Source of the DNA: Sabellastarte sp. h YS-2021
Lineage: Eukaryota > Annelida > Polychaeta > Sabellida > Sabellidae
Direction: 5' to 3'
Length of the DNA stretch: 64,000 nt
Assembly: GCA_964017235.1 (NCBI GenBank)
Contig: OZ024929.1
Coordinates: 59,739,603 to 59,803,602, forward strand
The notes beneath the pieces are model-generated. The model saw nothing but the letters and a program-made list of their open reading frames with translations. It had not been told where the DNA came from and ran no database searches. Both the position numbers and the translations under genes were made by a program. This document shows positions 46,990 to 59,132 of this stretch, piece after piece. Numbering within the stretch: position 1 is the first letter of the stretch; each line of letters begins with the position of its first letter.

Positions 46990-49250
46990 TGCATTGGTTG
47001 GGTCGAAAATTTTGACAAAATCACTCTATCTTGCACGGTTAAGAAGATAGAAGCAAATTTCTGTTTTTCTATTTTTGGCAAAAATTTGAAAATTCAAAAT
47101 AGCCGCCATTTTTGGGAAAAGGAAATTTTTTTGAAAATTGCCAAGAGTACATTTCTTAGATACCCTATGGGTCGTAAATTTCAACGAAATAACTCTATTT
47201 TGCACAGTTAAGGCAAATATGTGTTTTTTTCCATTTTGGGCAAAAATTCGAAAATTCAAAATGGCTGCCATATGTGGGGAGGGGAAAATTTACATTGTTC
47301 AGATACCCTGTGGGTCGAAAATTTCGACGAAATCCTTCTATCTCACACGGTTAAGGAGATAGAAGCAATTTAGTGTTTTGCCATTTTTGGGAAAAATTCG
47401 AAAATTCAAAATGGCTGCCATTTTTGGGAAGGGGAAAATTTTTTTGAAAATTGCCAACAGTACATTGGTCAGATACCCTATTGCTTGATAATTTCAACGA
47501 AATCGCTCTATCTCGCACGGTTAAGGTGATAGAAGCAAATTCGTGTTTTGCCATTTTTGGCAAAAATTCGAAAATTCAAAATGGTCGCCATTTTTGGGGA
47601 GGGGAAATTTTTTTGAAAATTGCTAAGAGTGCATTTCTGAGATAACCTGTGGGTCGAAAATTTCGACGAAATCGCTCTATTTCGCATGGTTAAGGAGATA
47701 GAAGCAATTTTGTGTTTTGCCATTTTTGGCAAAAATTCGAAAATTCAAAATGGCCGCCATTTTGGGGGAGGGCAAATTTTTTTAAAAATTCGCAAGAGTA
47801 CAATGCTCAGATACCCTATGGGTCGAAAATTTTGACGAAATCGCTCTATCTCGCATGGTTAAGGAGATAGAAGCAAATTTGTGCTTTGCCATTTTTGGCA
47901 AAAATTCCAAAATTCAAAATGGCCGCCATTTTTGGGGAGGGGAAAATTTTTTGAAAATTGCAAAGAGTACATTCCTTAGATAACCTGTGGGTCGAAAATT
48001 TCGACGAAATCGCTCTATTTCGCATGGTTAAGGAGATAGAAGCAATTTTGTGTTTTGCCATTTTTGGCAAAAATTCGAAAATTCAAAATGGCCGCCATTT
48101 TTGGGGAGGGGAAAATTTTTTAAAAATTGGCAAGAGTACAATGCTCAAGTACCCTGTGGGTCGAAACATTTGACGAAATCGCTCTATCTCGCACGGTTAA
48201 GGAGATAGAAGGAAATTTGTGTTTTGCCATTTTGGGCAAATATTCGAAAATTCAAATTGGCCGCCAATTTTGAGAAGGGGAAAATTTTTTGAAAATTGCA
48301 AAGAGTACATTCCTTAGATACCCTCTGGGTCGAAAATTTTGACGAAATCGCTCTATCTCGCACGGTTAAGGAGATAGAAGGAAATTTGTGTTTTGCCATT
48401 TTGGGCAAATATTCGAAAATTCAAATTGGCCGCCAATTTTGAGAAGGGGAAAATTTTTTGAAAATTGCAAAGAGTACATTCCTTAGATACCCTCTGGGTC
48501 GAAAATTTTGACGAAATCGCTCTATCTCGCACGGTTAAGGAGATAGAAGCAAATTTGTGTTTTGCCATTTTTGGCAAAAATTCGAAAAATCAAAATGGCC
48601 GCCATTTTTGGGGATGGGAAAATTTTTTGAAAATTGCAAAGAGTACATTCCTTAGATACTCTGTGGGTTGAAAATTTCGACGAAATCGCTCTATCTCGCA
48701 CGGTTAAGTAGATAGAAGCAAATTTGTGTTTTGCCATTTTTGGCAAAAATTTGAAAATTCAAAATGGCCGCCATTTTTGGGGAGGGCAAATTTTTTTAAA
48801 AATTGCCAAGAGTACAATGCTCAGATACCCTATGGGTCGAATATTTTGACGAAATCGCTCTATCTCGCATGGTTAAGGAGATAGAAGCAAATTTGTGCTT
48901 TGCCATTTTTGGCAAAAATTCGAAAATTCAAAATGGCCGCCATTTTTGGGGAGGGGAAAATTTTTTGAAAATTGCAAAGAGTACATTCCTTAGATACCCT
49001 GTGAGTTGAAAATTTTGACGAAATCGCTCTATCTCGCACGGTTAAGGAGATAGAAGCAAATTCGTGTTTTGCCATTTTTGGCAAAAATTCGAAAATTCAA
49101 AATGGCCGCCATTTTTGGGGAGGGGAAAATTTTTGGAAAATTGCAAAGAGTACATTCCTTAGATACCCTGTGGGTCGAAAATTTCGACAAAATCGCTCTA
49201 TCTCGCACGGTTAAGGAGATAGAAGCAAATTTGTGTTTTTCAGTATTCAA
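46990..49250 (+). repeat. 169-bp satellite array, best-preserved copy (about 13 units)
   Basis: Repeating frames on the minus strand start at 48,408, 48,577 and 48,746, exactly 169 bp apart, and others are multiples of 169 away. Units 48,180-48,348 and 48,349-48,517 appear identical, evidence of a recent single-unit duplication. Each unit carries AAAATGGCCGCCATTTT or a close variant. Confidence 0.9.
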
Positions 49251-49283
49251 AATAGCCAATTACTCATTTATTTAATTAATTAC

Positions 49284-49435
49284 AAAGTCAAAGTTGGGGT
49301 TTAACGTCCCGTTCAACAGCCAGGGTCATATTGGGACAGGTCCTCAGCATTGCCACTTGTGGGACTCGAACCCACAGAGGTGACAGCCTATGATTAGATG
49401 CCAAACTTGCTAACCACTAGGCCACTGAGGACCTC
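49284..49435 (-). mobile_element. tRNA-derived SINE with 13-bp target duplication
   Basis: On the minus strand the head has a perfect 7-bp acceptor-like pair GTCCTCA / TGAGGAC, A box TGGCCTAGTGGTTAGC and B box GGGTTCGAGTCCC. Spacing between the boxes suggests a class II (long variable arm) tRNA ancestor. The tail contains GGACGTTAAACCCCAAC. TTTAATTAATTAC flanks it on both sides (49,271-49,283 and 49,436-49,448). B2 has the empty site at 5,923-5,935. The full, precise duplication suggests a fairly young insertion. Internal boxes would direct RNA polymerase III. Confidence 0.9.
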
Positions 49436-49771
49436 TTTAATTAATTACTCACTCATCTATGAAGCAATTCCCCCCAAAAGCAATCCCATACAAGCTATTA
49501 ACCCAATGAACCTCCATACCAAATTTCAGAAAGCTAGGCTTAATAGCATTCCTTAAAATGTCTGGAAACCAAAGAGCTACTCAAAAGTAGCAAAGTAGCT
49601 ATTACTCAGTTAGCTATAGAGCTATCATCACCAAAAGCAATCCCATACAAGCTATTAACCCAATAAACCTGCATGCCAAATTTGGTAAAGATAGGATAAG
49701 AACTGTTGCCTAAAATGTCTGGAAACCAAGTGGGACGCCGGACGCCGGAAAAAGCAAAAATAATATGTCCA

Positions 49772-51346
49772 GATAATAATAAGCAAGTTGAAAGCACTTT
49801 TAAGTTTGGCTGCCCTCATTTGACCTCGAAGCAGAGGCCCAAGGTCAAATCTGACCACATCAGAAGATGTGCAGCCCATGACTTCCTATAGTTTGGTTTC
49901 ACATTGCAAACCTCTAGGACCAATAATAAGTGAGTTATAAGCACTTTTAAGTTTGGCTATCCTCATTTGACCTTGAAGGAGGGGCCCAAGGTCAAATCTG
50001 ACCACATCAAAAGATTCGCAGCCCATGATTTCCTATAAGTTGTTTTCATATTGCAAACCTGTGGGACCAATAATAAGCGAGTTATAAGCACTTTTAAGTT
50101 TGGCTATCCTCGTTTGACCTTGAAGGAGAGGTCCAAGGTCAAATCTGACCACATCAGAAGATTTCTATCCCATGATTTCCCATAAGTTGGTTTCACATTG
50201 CTAACCTCTAGGGCCCATAATAAGCGAGTTATAAACACTTTTAAGTTTGGCTATCCTCGTTTCACCTTGAACGAGAGGCCCAAGGTCAAATCTGACCACA
50301 CCAAACGATTCCCAGCCCATGATTTCCTATAGGTTGGTTTACCATCCCAAACCTCTAGGACCAATAATAAGCGAGTTATAAGCACTTTTAAGTTTGACTA
50401 TCCTCGTTTGACCTTGAAGGAGGAGCCCAAGGTCAAATCCAACCACACCAAAAGATTCCCAGCCCATGATTTCCTATATGTTGGTTTACCATCCCAAACT
50501 TGTAGGACCAATAATAAGCGAGTTATAAGCACTTTTAAGTTTGGCTATCCTTGTTTGACCTTAAAGGAGGGGCCCAAGGTCAAATCTGACCACATCAGAA
50601 AACTCACAGCCCATGATTTCCTATAGGTTGGTTTACCATCCCAAACCTCTAGGACCAATAATAAGCAAGTTATAAACACTTTTAAGTTTGGCTATCCTCG
50701 TTTGACCTTGAAGGGGGGGCCCAAGGTCAAATCCGAACACACCAGAAGATTCCCAGCCCATGATTTCTTATAGATTGGTTTACCATCCCAAATCTCTAGG
50801 ACCAATAATAAACAAGTTGTAAGCACTTTTAAGTTTGCCTATCCTCGTTTGACCTTGAAGGGGTGGCCCAAGGTCAAATCCGACCACACCAGAAGATTCG
50901 CAGCCCATGATTTCCTATAGGTTGGTTAGACATTCCAAACCTCTAGGACAAATGATGAGGGAGATATAAGTACTTTTTATGACTGAAAAGAAACGCCCGT
51001 GGTGGCCATCTTGTTTTTCAAAATGAGGCCAAAAATATTTTCAGTCAAGACTTTGTAATGATGAACATATCCTGCAAATTTGAGATCTCTACCTATAATT
51101 CCCTTTGTTCTAGAGGGCCAACAAAACTCCTTGCTGAAAGTCGAAAAACGCCCGTGGCGGCCATCATGTTTTTCAAAATGAGGCCAAAAATATTTTATGG
51201 TTATGAATATAACCTGAAAATTTGAGAAGTCTACCTATAATACCCTGGCCTCTAGAGGGGTAACGAGAAAATCTCTACACACTGCGGTGGCGGCATACTC
51301 ATGCGTAATCCATAGTATCCACAGGATGCTATCCGGTGGATACAAT
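49772..51346 (+). mobile_element. Helentron-like element, family H copy 1 (H1), 5' truncated
   Basis: The core is eight units of 147 bp (AAGCACTTTTAAGTTTGGCT at 49,792, 49,939, 50,086 and 50,233). Each holds GTTTGACCTTGAAGGAGGGG, CCAAGGTCAAATC and AGCGAGTTATAAGC. After the array come two diverged units with ACGCCCGTGG(T/C)GGCCATC and a 3' hairpin at 51,315-51,343 (GTATCCAC / GTGGATAC), followed by AATTA. The 5' end of this family is visible only in the reversed fragment at 4,383-4,558. Confidence 0.7.
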
Positions 51347-51535
51347 TATACACCAATACTTCATAACTTGAATATATGGCGCATCTTCCTTCATACATTT
51401 TTCACTTCAAGGTGACCTGACCCTGAAGTTATCACACTCACAGGCAGCACAATAACCTTATGTATGTACAGTAACCTGTGGAATAACTGACCTTAGTTTA
51501 TATTTGCAACACAATCATTATCACAAACTAGAAAA
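51347..51535. other. Spacer with no recognised feature
   Basis: AT-rich sequence between the H1 hairpin and F2. Nothing assigned. Confidence 0.4.
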
Positions 51536-53892
51536 ATGTTTTTGCTGACAAAAACGAAGCGGCCCTGATGAAAAAGTGCGAAGTAATCTGTAAAAGATGT
51601 CAAGATATGCATGATAAGGAATAGAAAATGTAAAGTTTATTGCATTGTGTATGTTACTATATTTAACAAATGAAAGAACGACCACAGCTTGGCAGAAGAG
51701 AAATTGTAGGTGTCATTCAGATGTCTATGGTCCGATTGATGAGAAAATCCTTTCCGACCTTCTAAATTTGGTGTAGAATGTACGTGATAAATTTTATAGC
51801 ACATGTGTGTGCACTTTTTCCCAAAACGTGATGACCGGTTTTTATGAAAAATGCTCAAGGTTATGGAAAAATAACATATTTGAACAAAATGCTCTAAACA
51901 CAAGACTTTTCAAGTTATAAGTGATTTAGTGCATGATCTGAGGAATATTAATGCATTAAAATTTCCAAAATTCATTTCCAACTTGAGCTTAATTTTATTA
52001 AATGTACAAAATGGAAGAAAGTAAAAGAAAAGAATACACATTCTAAAGAACAGCATAAACAGCTTGACGTTTTTGTTTCCATGAAGTGCACACACACATA
52101 TATTTATATCTCTATCTATCATCCAAACCACACTAATACCCACTCTCCCTCCATCCACCCCCCACCCCCCACATATAGAGGCAAATATTTTTTTCACCTG
52201 CATGTTAGTGCACTAAAGGAGAATTTCCAAAATTCATTTCCAACTTGATCTTAATTTTATTAAATGTACAAGTGTCACACAAAATGGAAGAAAGTAAAAG
52301 AAAACAATACACATTCTAAAGAACAGCATAAACAGCTAGACTTTTTGGTTTCCATGAAGTGCACACACACATATATTTATATCTCTATCTATCATCTAAA
52401 CCACACTAATACCCACTCTCCCTCCATCCACCCCCCACATATAGAGGCAAATCTTTTTTCACCTGCATGTTAGTGCACTAAAGGAGAGTTGGGGGGGTTC
52501 TTTCTGGTTAGAAAGACTTTCCATGAATTTAACTCTAGATAGATATCACACCAAAGCAAATACAGAGTTTGAGGAGGAAGCAGAAAGAGACAACTCATTC
52601 ATTTCCACTTTAAGTTGGAGCTACATAAAATACTGTACAAGAAAAACTGTTTATGAGAGAGTGCTTTTTTTACAGTCATCTTATATTCTGAAAGAAGTCA
52701 AGTCTATAAATTTGACCAATTTACATAGTCTATGTGAACAAGTGAATTTCGAACAAGTACCTACATCCTCAACTTCTTCTGCAAAAGAAAAGTTGAATAA
52801 ATAGAAGCTTTTTTCCAAAAAGAAAAAGTTATATCCCCACAATTCCAACACTGATCAGTTGCAATATGTTAATAACCACATCAGTGGATCATAAATACCT
52901 CATTTTTGTCTTTGAAGATGTCATAACATCATAAACACTAAGAGATTAGGTTTGCCAGATAGCATAAATATTTTTTAAGTATACATATGCCAGGTGAGGT
53001 TTTAAAAAGTGTTAAAATAAATGAGGAGGGAGGAAGAAGTATATATTTATCATGTAAAGATGGGCAAAGGCTCTTAAGTACAGGAATTTTAAGTGAAACG
53101 TTATACAAAATCTTACTTAAGTATAATCAATGTCAAGTTAAAGTGAGCATAAATATTTTTGAAGTATACATATGCCAGGTGTGGTTTTAAAAAGTGCTAA
53201 AATAAATGAGGAGGGAGCAAGAAGTATATATTTATCGTGTTAAGACGGCCAAAGCCTCTTAAGTACAGGAATTTTAAGTGAAATGTTATACAAAGTGTTA
53301 CTTAAGTATAATCAATGTCAAGTTAAACTGATGTTACTGAACAGTTAATCAGTTAGGGGCGGAAAACCCTCATTTTCACGTCAAGATGGCCATGACTGTA
53401 CTTGTATTGGAACTCCAAGGTGGAAAGCAAATAAGAATGTCCCTATTGTCATCTTTAAAAGTGTAGAAAATTTAACCGAGCATAAAGTTTAGCTCAGGTC
53501 AGTTGAACAATAAGATAGCTGGAGGCTGAAACTTCCTTTTTCACTGTAAGGTGACCATAACTTCATTCATATTGCAACTTTAAGGTGACCATAATATGAG
53601 AACGTCCCTTCAATATCAATATATGTTAGATATGGAAAAAGAAAGGAGCCAGACGGCTTTACTGCTATATTAACAGTTTAAGGTCACCATAAAGTCAGGA
53701 TAACCCTTTGGTTTGCCATTCTTTATAGGTGTGCAAAGTTTAACTGAGGTCAGTCGAACAATAAGATACTTGGAGGCTGAAAACCTCCTTATTTCAGTTT
53801 AAGGTGGCTACAACTCCATTCCTACTGAGAGTTTAAGGTGACCATAAGTATTATTTTTATCTAGTTTAATACCAGTGATAATTTCGATATAA
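51536..53892 (+). mobile_element. Helentron-like element, family F copy 2 (F2)
   Basis: Begins AACTAGAAAAATGTTTTTGC with CGAAGCGGCCCTGATGA. It matches F1 through 51,705, then continues with the part equivalent to 12,845-13,853 and 19,318-20,610 of F1. It contains neither DIRS-2 nor the SINE, so it supplies the empty sites for both. It ends near element I without a visible hairpin; the 53,650-53,890 stretch has AAGGTGACCATAA repeats. Confidence 0.7.
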
Positions 53893-54320
53893 AACTAGAC
53901 CAAGGACGCATCTGTGGCCAGATGCAAAATGTATTCACCAGCAAAGGCAAAAGTAGCTATTACTCGGCTATGCCACGAGCTGGAGGTCTGAAATTTTATT
54001 ATGTTATAGCTGACCCAAAAGTAGGTGAATAACAGATTTGCACCAAATTCTCTAAATGCAATAGTTTTCAAGTTACAAGTGATTTTACTCATGATGGAAG
54101 TTAGTGAAAAGTCCAAAAGTAGGTATTACTCACTTAGCTATTGAGATAGACACCCAAGTTACTGACCATGTTGTTGCTATGGAAAAAGTAGATGAATAAC
54201 ATATTTTAACAAAATGCTGTAAATGCAATACTTTTCTAGTTAACGCTCGACAATAGGAGAGGGTTATTGTGATCAGTTTGTTTCTGTCTGTCTGTCTGTG
54301 CACCGTTTCACCCTTATAAC
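53893..54320 (+). repeat. Element I 5' part with a hairpin and TAGCTATTACTC units
   Basis: Starts AACTAGACCAAGGACGC and carries a small palindrome GCATCTGTGGCCAGATGC at about 53,908-53,925. Two units of the 155-166 bp repeat (as at 1-690) follow. It ends in GTCTGTCTGTCTGTG near 54,283-54,300, where an hAT MITE begins. The 3' end is unknown. Confidence 0.5.
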
Positions 54321-54699
54321 TAGTGTTACGATCGAAAGTAAATATGGAAACCGGGTCCCGAAAACAAAAATTCGGTTAAAACCGGATTCGTTCGAATTAG
54401 TATACACCCAACTGTAGTCAAGCTGTAAAACTTTCGGTGCGTGTACATGAACCATTATTTCAACTAAGATGTGGTTTATTTGATGATAAAACAGACGTTT
54501 TGGATATTATTTCATTGTATATTGGGAAAATATTACAGAAGTAAATATTTTTAAACGTTTCTGTGCAATATTTTATAGGTTTTGATGTGAAATATATAAC
54601 GTTTCGGGAACCGGTTCTTGGACTTTTGTCACCGGATTTCGTTTACGTTTACATAAATCGAATAGAAACCAACTATCCGGTTTGCCGTCTTTATCACTA
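54321..54699. mobile_element. hAT-type MITE with perfect 8-bp duplication (379 bp)
   Basis: CTTATAAC occurs at 54,313-54,320 and 54,700-54,707. Termini are TAGTGTTACGATCG at left and TAGTGATAAAGACGG on the opposite strand at right. The interior has AAACCGG and ACCGGATTTCG motifs shared with the MITE at 38,528. No coding sequence. Confidence 0.8.
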
Positions 54700-54714
54700 C
54701 TTATAACTCAAATA

Positions 54715-57477
54715 GAAATAGGACGGTTGGGTCGAAAATTTTGACGGTTAATCTTGCACGGTTAAGGAGATAAGGAAATTTTTGTTTTTCCATTTTTTTT
54801 TTCATTTCTTACATACCCTGTGGGTCGAAAATTTCGACGAAATCGCTCTATCTCGCACGGTTTAGGAGATAGAAGCAATTTTGTGTTTTGCCATTTTAGG
54901 CAAAAATTCGAAAATTCAAAATGGCCGCCATTTTTGGGGAGGGGAAAATTTTTTGAAAATTGCCAAAAGTACATTCCTTAGATACCCTGTGGGTAAAAAA
55001 TTTCGACGAAATCGCTCTATCTCGCACGGTTAAGGACATAGAAGCAATTTTGTGTTTTGCCATTTTTGGCAAAAATTCGAAAATTCAAAAAGGCCACCAT
55101 TTTTGGGGAGGGGAAAATTTTTTGAAAATTGCCAAGAGTACATTCCTTATATACCCTGTGGGTTGAAAATTCCGACGAAATCGCTCTATCTCGCACGGTT
55201 TAGGAGATAGAAGCAATTTTGTGTTTTTCCATTTCAGGCGAAAATTCGAAAATTCAAAATGGCCGCCATTTTTGGGGAGGGGAAAATTTTTTGAAAATTG
55301 CCAAGAGTACATTTCTGAGATACCTGTGGGTTGAAAATTTCGACGAAATCGCTCTATCTCGCACGGTTAAGGAGATAGAAGCAATTTTGTGTTTTTCCAT
55401 TTTTAGTAAAAATTTGAAAATTCAAAATGGCTGCCATTTTTGGGAAGGGGAAATTTTTTTGAAAATTGGCAAGACTACATTCCTTAAATACCTTGTGGGT
55501 CGAAAATTTTGACGAAATCGCTCTATCTCGCACGGTTAAGGAGATAGAAGCAAATTTGTGTTTTGCCATTTTTGGCAAAAATTCAAAAAGGCCGCCATTT
55601 TTGGGGAGGGGAAAATTTTTTGAAAATTGCAAGAGTACATTCCTTAGATACTCTGTGGGTTGAATATTCTGACGAAATCGCTCTATCTCGCACGGTTTAG
55701 GAGATAGAAGCAATTTTGTGTTTTTCCATTTTTGGCCAAAATTCGAAAATTCAAAATGGCCGCCATTTTTGGGAAGGGGAAAATTTTTTGAAAATTGGCA
55801 AGACTACATTCCTTAGATACCCTGTGGGTCGAAAATTTTGACGAAATCGCTCTATCTCGCACGGTTAAGGGGATAGAAGCAATTTTGTGTTTTGCCATTT
55901 TGGGCAAAAATTCAAAATGGCCGCCATTTTTGGGGAGGGGAAAATTTTTTGAAAATTGCCAAGAGTACATTCCTTAGATACCTTCTGGGTCGAAAATTTC
56001 AACGAAATCTCTCTATCTCGCACAGTTAAGGAGATAGAAGGAATTTTGTGTTTTTCCATTTTTGGCAAAAATTCGAAAATTCAAAATGGCCGCCATTTTT
56101 GAAAAGGGGAAAATTTTTTTGAAAATTGGCAAGAGTACATTTCTTAGATACCCCATGGGTCGAAAATTTCGACGAAATCGCTCTATCTCGCACGGTTAAG
56201 GAGATAGAAGGAATTTTGTGTTTTGCCGTTTTTGGCAAAAATTCGAAAATTCAAAATGGCCGCCATTTTTGGAGAGGGGAAAATTTTTTGAAAATTGCCA
56301 AAAGTACATTTCTTAGATACCCTGTGGGTCAAAAATTTCGACGAAATCGCTCTATCTGGCACGGTTAAGGAGATAGAAGCAATTTTGTGTTTTTCCATTT
56401 TTGGCAAAAATTCGAAAATGGCCGCCATTTTTGAGGAGGGGAAAATTTTTTGAAAATTGGCAAGAGTACACTTCTTATATACCCTGTGGGTCGAAAATTT
56501 CGACGAAATCGCTCTATCTCGCACGGTTAAGGAGATACAAGCAATTTTGTGTTTTTCCATTTTTGGCCAAAATTCGAAAATTCAAAATGACCGCCATTTT
56601 TGGGGAGGGGAAAATTTTTTGAAAAATCCAAAGAGTACGCTCCTTACAAACCCTGGGGGTCGAAAATTTCGACGAAATCGCTCTATCTCGCACGGTTAAG
56701 GAGATACAAGCAATTTTGTGTTTTTCCATTTTTGGCCAAAATTCGAAAATTCAAAATGACCGCCATTTTTGGGGAGGGGAAAATTTTTTGAAAAATCCAA
56801 AGAGTACGCTCCTTACAAACCCTGTGGGTCGAAAATTTCGACAAAATCGCTCTATCTCGCACCGTTAAGGAGATACAAGCAATTTTGTGTTTTTCCATTT
56901 TTGGCCAAAATTCGAAAATTCAAAATGGCCGCCATTTTTGGGGAGGGGAAAATTTTTTGAAAAATCCAAAGAGTACGCTCCTTAGAAACCCTGGGGGTCG
57001 AAAATTTCGACGAAAACGCTCTATCTCGCACCGTTTCTGAGATAAACACGTTTTTGTTTTTTCATTTTTCAAGAAAAATCGAGACATTTAGTAAATTATT
57101 AATAAGTCGGCCATTTTGTATTGGATCACTTCGAAAAGTTATTGATTTCCAGACATGTATATAACGAACCTACTTGCAAAATTTCATGTGAATAGGTGAA
57201 GCACCTTTTACGTTATCATCCAGACAAGCACACCCTTTTGAAAAACATGTTTTTGGTCATGTGACCTTCTCTGATTGGTTGAAAAACATGCAATGAGGAA
57301 AAATGATAGTCCTCTACCCAAGGAAGCTCCATACCAAATTTCAAAGAAATCGGTGCAGTAGTTTCTGAGGAGAAGAGGCTGGAAAAAATTGTTGACAAAA
57401 ACAACAACAACTACAACAACAACAACGAAGACGACGCCAGGCCATGCCATCAGCTTACGGCCGTTGGCCAGTAAGCT
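54715..57477 (+). mobile_element. Helentron-like element, family G, with 169-bp satellite core
   Basis: About 14 units of the 169-bp satellite (54,720-57,060), then a unique tail, a (CAA)n-like stretch at 57,398-57,424, and a terminal hairpin at 57,452-57,477 (AGCTTACGGCC / GGCCAGTAAGCT). The tail matches 35,940-36,250. The start is AAATAGAAATAGGACGG, resembling a shortened family B start, so the 5' end may be truncated or recombined. Units near 56,510 and 56,679 are almost identical. Confidence 0.6.
54720..57060 (+). repeat. 169-bp satellite array of element G
   Basis: Same unit as in B1-B3, with more AAGCAATTTTGTG variants and, toward the right end, ATCCAAAGAGTACGCTCCTT in place of ATTGCCAAGAGTACATTCCT. 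The last unit changes from GGTTAAGGAGATA to CCGTTTCTGAGATAAACACG. Confidence 0.9.
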
Positions 57478-57480
57478 AAA

Positions 57481-58200
57481 AATGGAAAAAAAAGGAGCCA
57501 GAGGATTTTATTCCAATTTGATGACTTTAAACAGGCCATATGTCCATCAACATTTTGAGTTTTATGGTCACCATAAAGTCAGGATATTCCTTTGGTAAAT
57601 CGTAATATATGTGGCAAGTTTGGCTGAAAAAAGTGAAAAACTAAGTGAACTGGAGGGCTAAAACCCCCTTTTTTGACATTAAGGCGACCTAGGCGACCTT
57701 AAGATTGCAGATACAGGGCTAAAACTTCGCCATGTGAAAGATTATCAAAAAGTAGCTGAATAAGCTATTCCAACAAAACGCCGAAATCCTCACCGTTTTT
57801 GAGATACAGACCAAGTACGCATTTTAAAAAAAATTTACGAAAATAAAACGTCTCCCATTCAGGCATCTATGGCCCGATTGATGAGAAAATCCTTTCCGAC
57901 CTTGGAAATTTGGTCTAGAATGTATGTGATAAATTTTATAGCACAGGTGTGTGTGCTTTTTTCCGAAACGCGATGACGGGGTGTTTTGGAGTTATGCTTA
58001 AGGTTACCTTAAGTAAAGCTTAAGGTCTGCGCAAAGTATCCCAAAAAATTTTCCCGCGCCTATAGTTTTAAAGAAAGGTAACAAGGAAAGAAAAATATGA
58101 AAGGCTAAGAAGTTATTCAAGGGAGACCATAATCCTGTGGCGGCGGTGATCAGTCGAACTTCGGTGAAAACAAATAAGCGTCCCTCACGGGCAGCTTAAT
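57481..58200 (+). mobile_element. Family F copy 3 (F3): 3' part with terminal hairpin
   Basis: Matches F1 from about 20,570 (AAAGGAGCCAGA) to 21,220 and then continues past the point where F1 is cut. It shows TGATCAGTCGAACTTCG, complementary to the F 5' motif CGAAGCGACCCTGATCA, and a hairpin AAGCGTCCC...GGGCAGCTT at 58,176-58,197. It abuts the G hairpin at its left. Confidence 0.65.
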
Positions 58201-59132
58201 TAGTGTAATCACCACATGTACATAAGATAGGTTCCACATGATTTAATATAAATTGACCAATCTTAAACTGATATAACTTGTTTTGCAAAGACACAGGTGT
58301 ACTTAGACATATTTAAATTAAGGCAAACTTTCATGTCAAGATAACCTGTTACTTCTATCTGGATACCCTTTTCAGTGAACACAGCTTACACACAACAGAC
58401 AGAAAAGCCATCATTGTAGTATCCAGCTGTGTGTTTAAGTTGCTAGCCTTATTCTTACACAAAATTAAAATGCAATTGAACTAGACAATATACACCACAC
58501 CATTGTCAAAACTGCCTTCTTACACAACCTTATTTATTTAAATATATGCATCATCAGCAAATTATTAGAGCGTAACTGAATATACCTGTTACTCTGAGAA
58601 TAAAAACTTGTAACATGTAATTATGTGGATAGGAAAGTTTTTTCAGAGCTTTATGATTTGGTATGTAACAGCTTAGTTATCAGCCAATTATTGAGAAAGA
58701 ACAGCCTTTCAAGAAGACTATGAAATTGTGTCCACTGTATTAAATGTTTCATTATCTTCCCCATCACATAAAATCTTCCCTAGTTTGTACAACTGCACTA
58801 AAATGTGGAGATTCATGCAGATGATGCACATTGTTACTTTACAGTTTTATTCATCCGTTAATATATGATACAACCAAATGAAAAAATAGTATTATTATGT
58901 TCAAATTATTTTTGTTTTTTGCCAATATTGGTTTGCCATGATATTTCATGTTCTTAGTATTACTTTTCCATAATATTGTAGATCCACAAATGTCACGACC
59001 AGCCTAATAGTAATATTTTTTTTAATGTTGCAAACAAAAGTATATAATTTATATAGTTACATGAATTTAGACAGTGAGGACTGACAAGTAAAGGTCATAT
59101 GCTGCCTCACATGGACTCGATCTTAATATAGA
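58201..59132. other. AT-rich sequence with no recognised feature
   Basis: About 930 bp without repeats shared elsewhere in the window, ORFs or RNA signals that I can support. It is the longest unexplained single-copy-looking stretch in the right half. Confidence 0.4.

Larger units (their letters stand above)
46771..49771 (+). mobile_element. Helentron-like element, family B copy 3 (B3), 3' truncated, with SINE
   Basis: Starts AACTAGAAATAGGACGCC like B2, has TAATGTCCACCCC near 46,857, then a 169-bp array (46,990-49,250) and the TAGCTATTACTC tail. It stops at ATATGTCCA (49,771), inside the left arm of the expected hairpin, where H1 sequence begins. The last few dozen bases were lost or replaced when H1 arrived. 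Confidence 0.7.

Noticed and set aside
46990-49250. Many near-identical 60-75 residue ORFs on both strands (for example with KMAAILNFRIFAKNG and SLTVRDRAISSKFSTHRVS)
   Set aside because: They repeat every 169 bp, which shifts frame each unit, and appear on both strands with no start or codon signal. They are satellite sequence, not genes.
49340-49433. Functional class II tRNA gene on the minus strand
   Set aside because: It is the head of a SINE bounded by a 13-bp target duplication, with a SINE tail attached.
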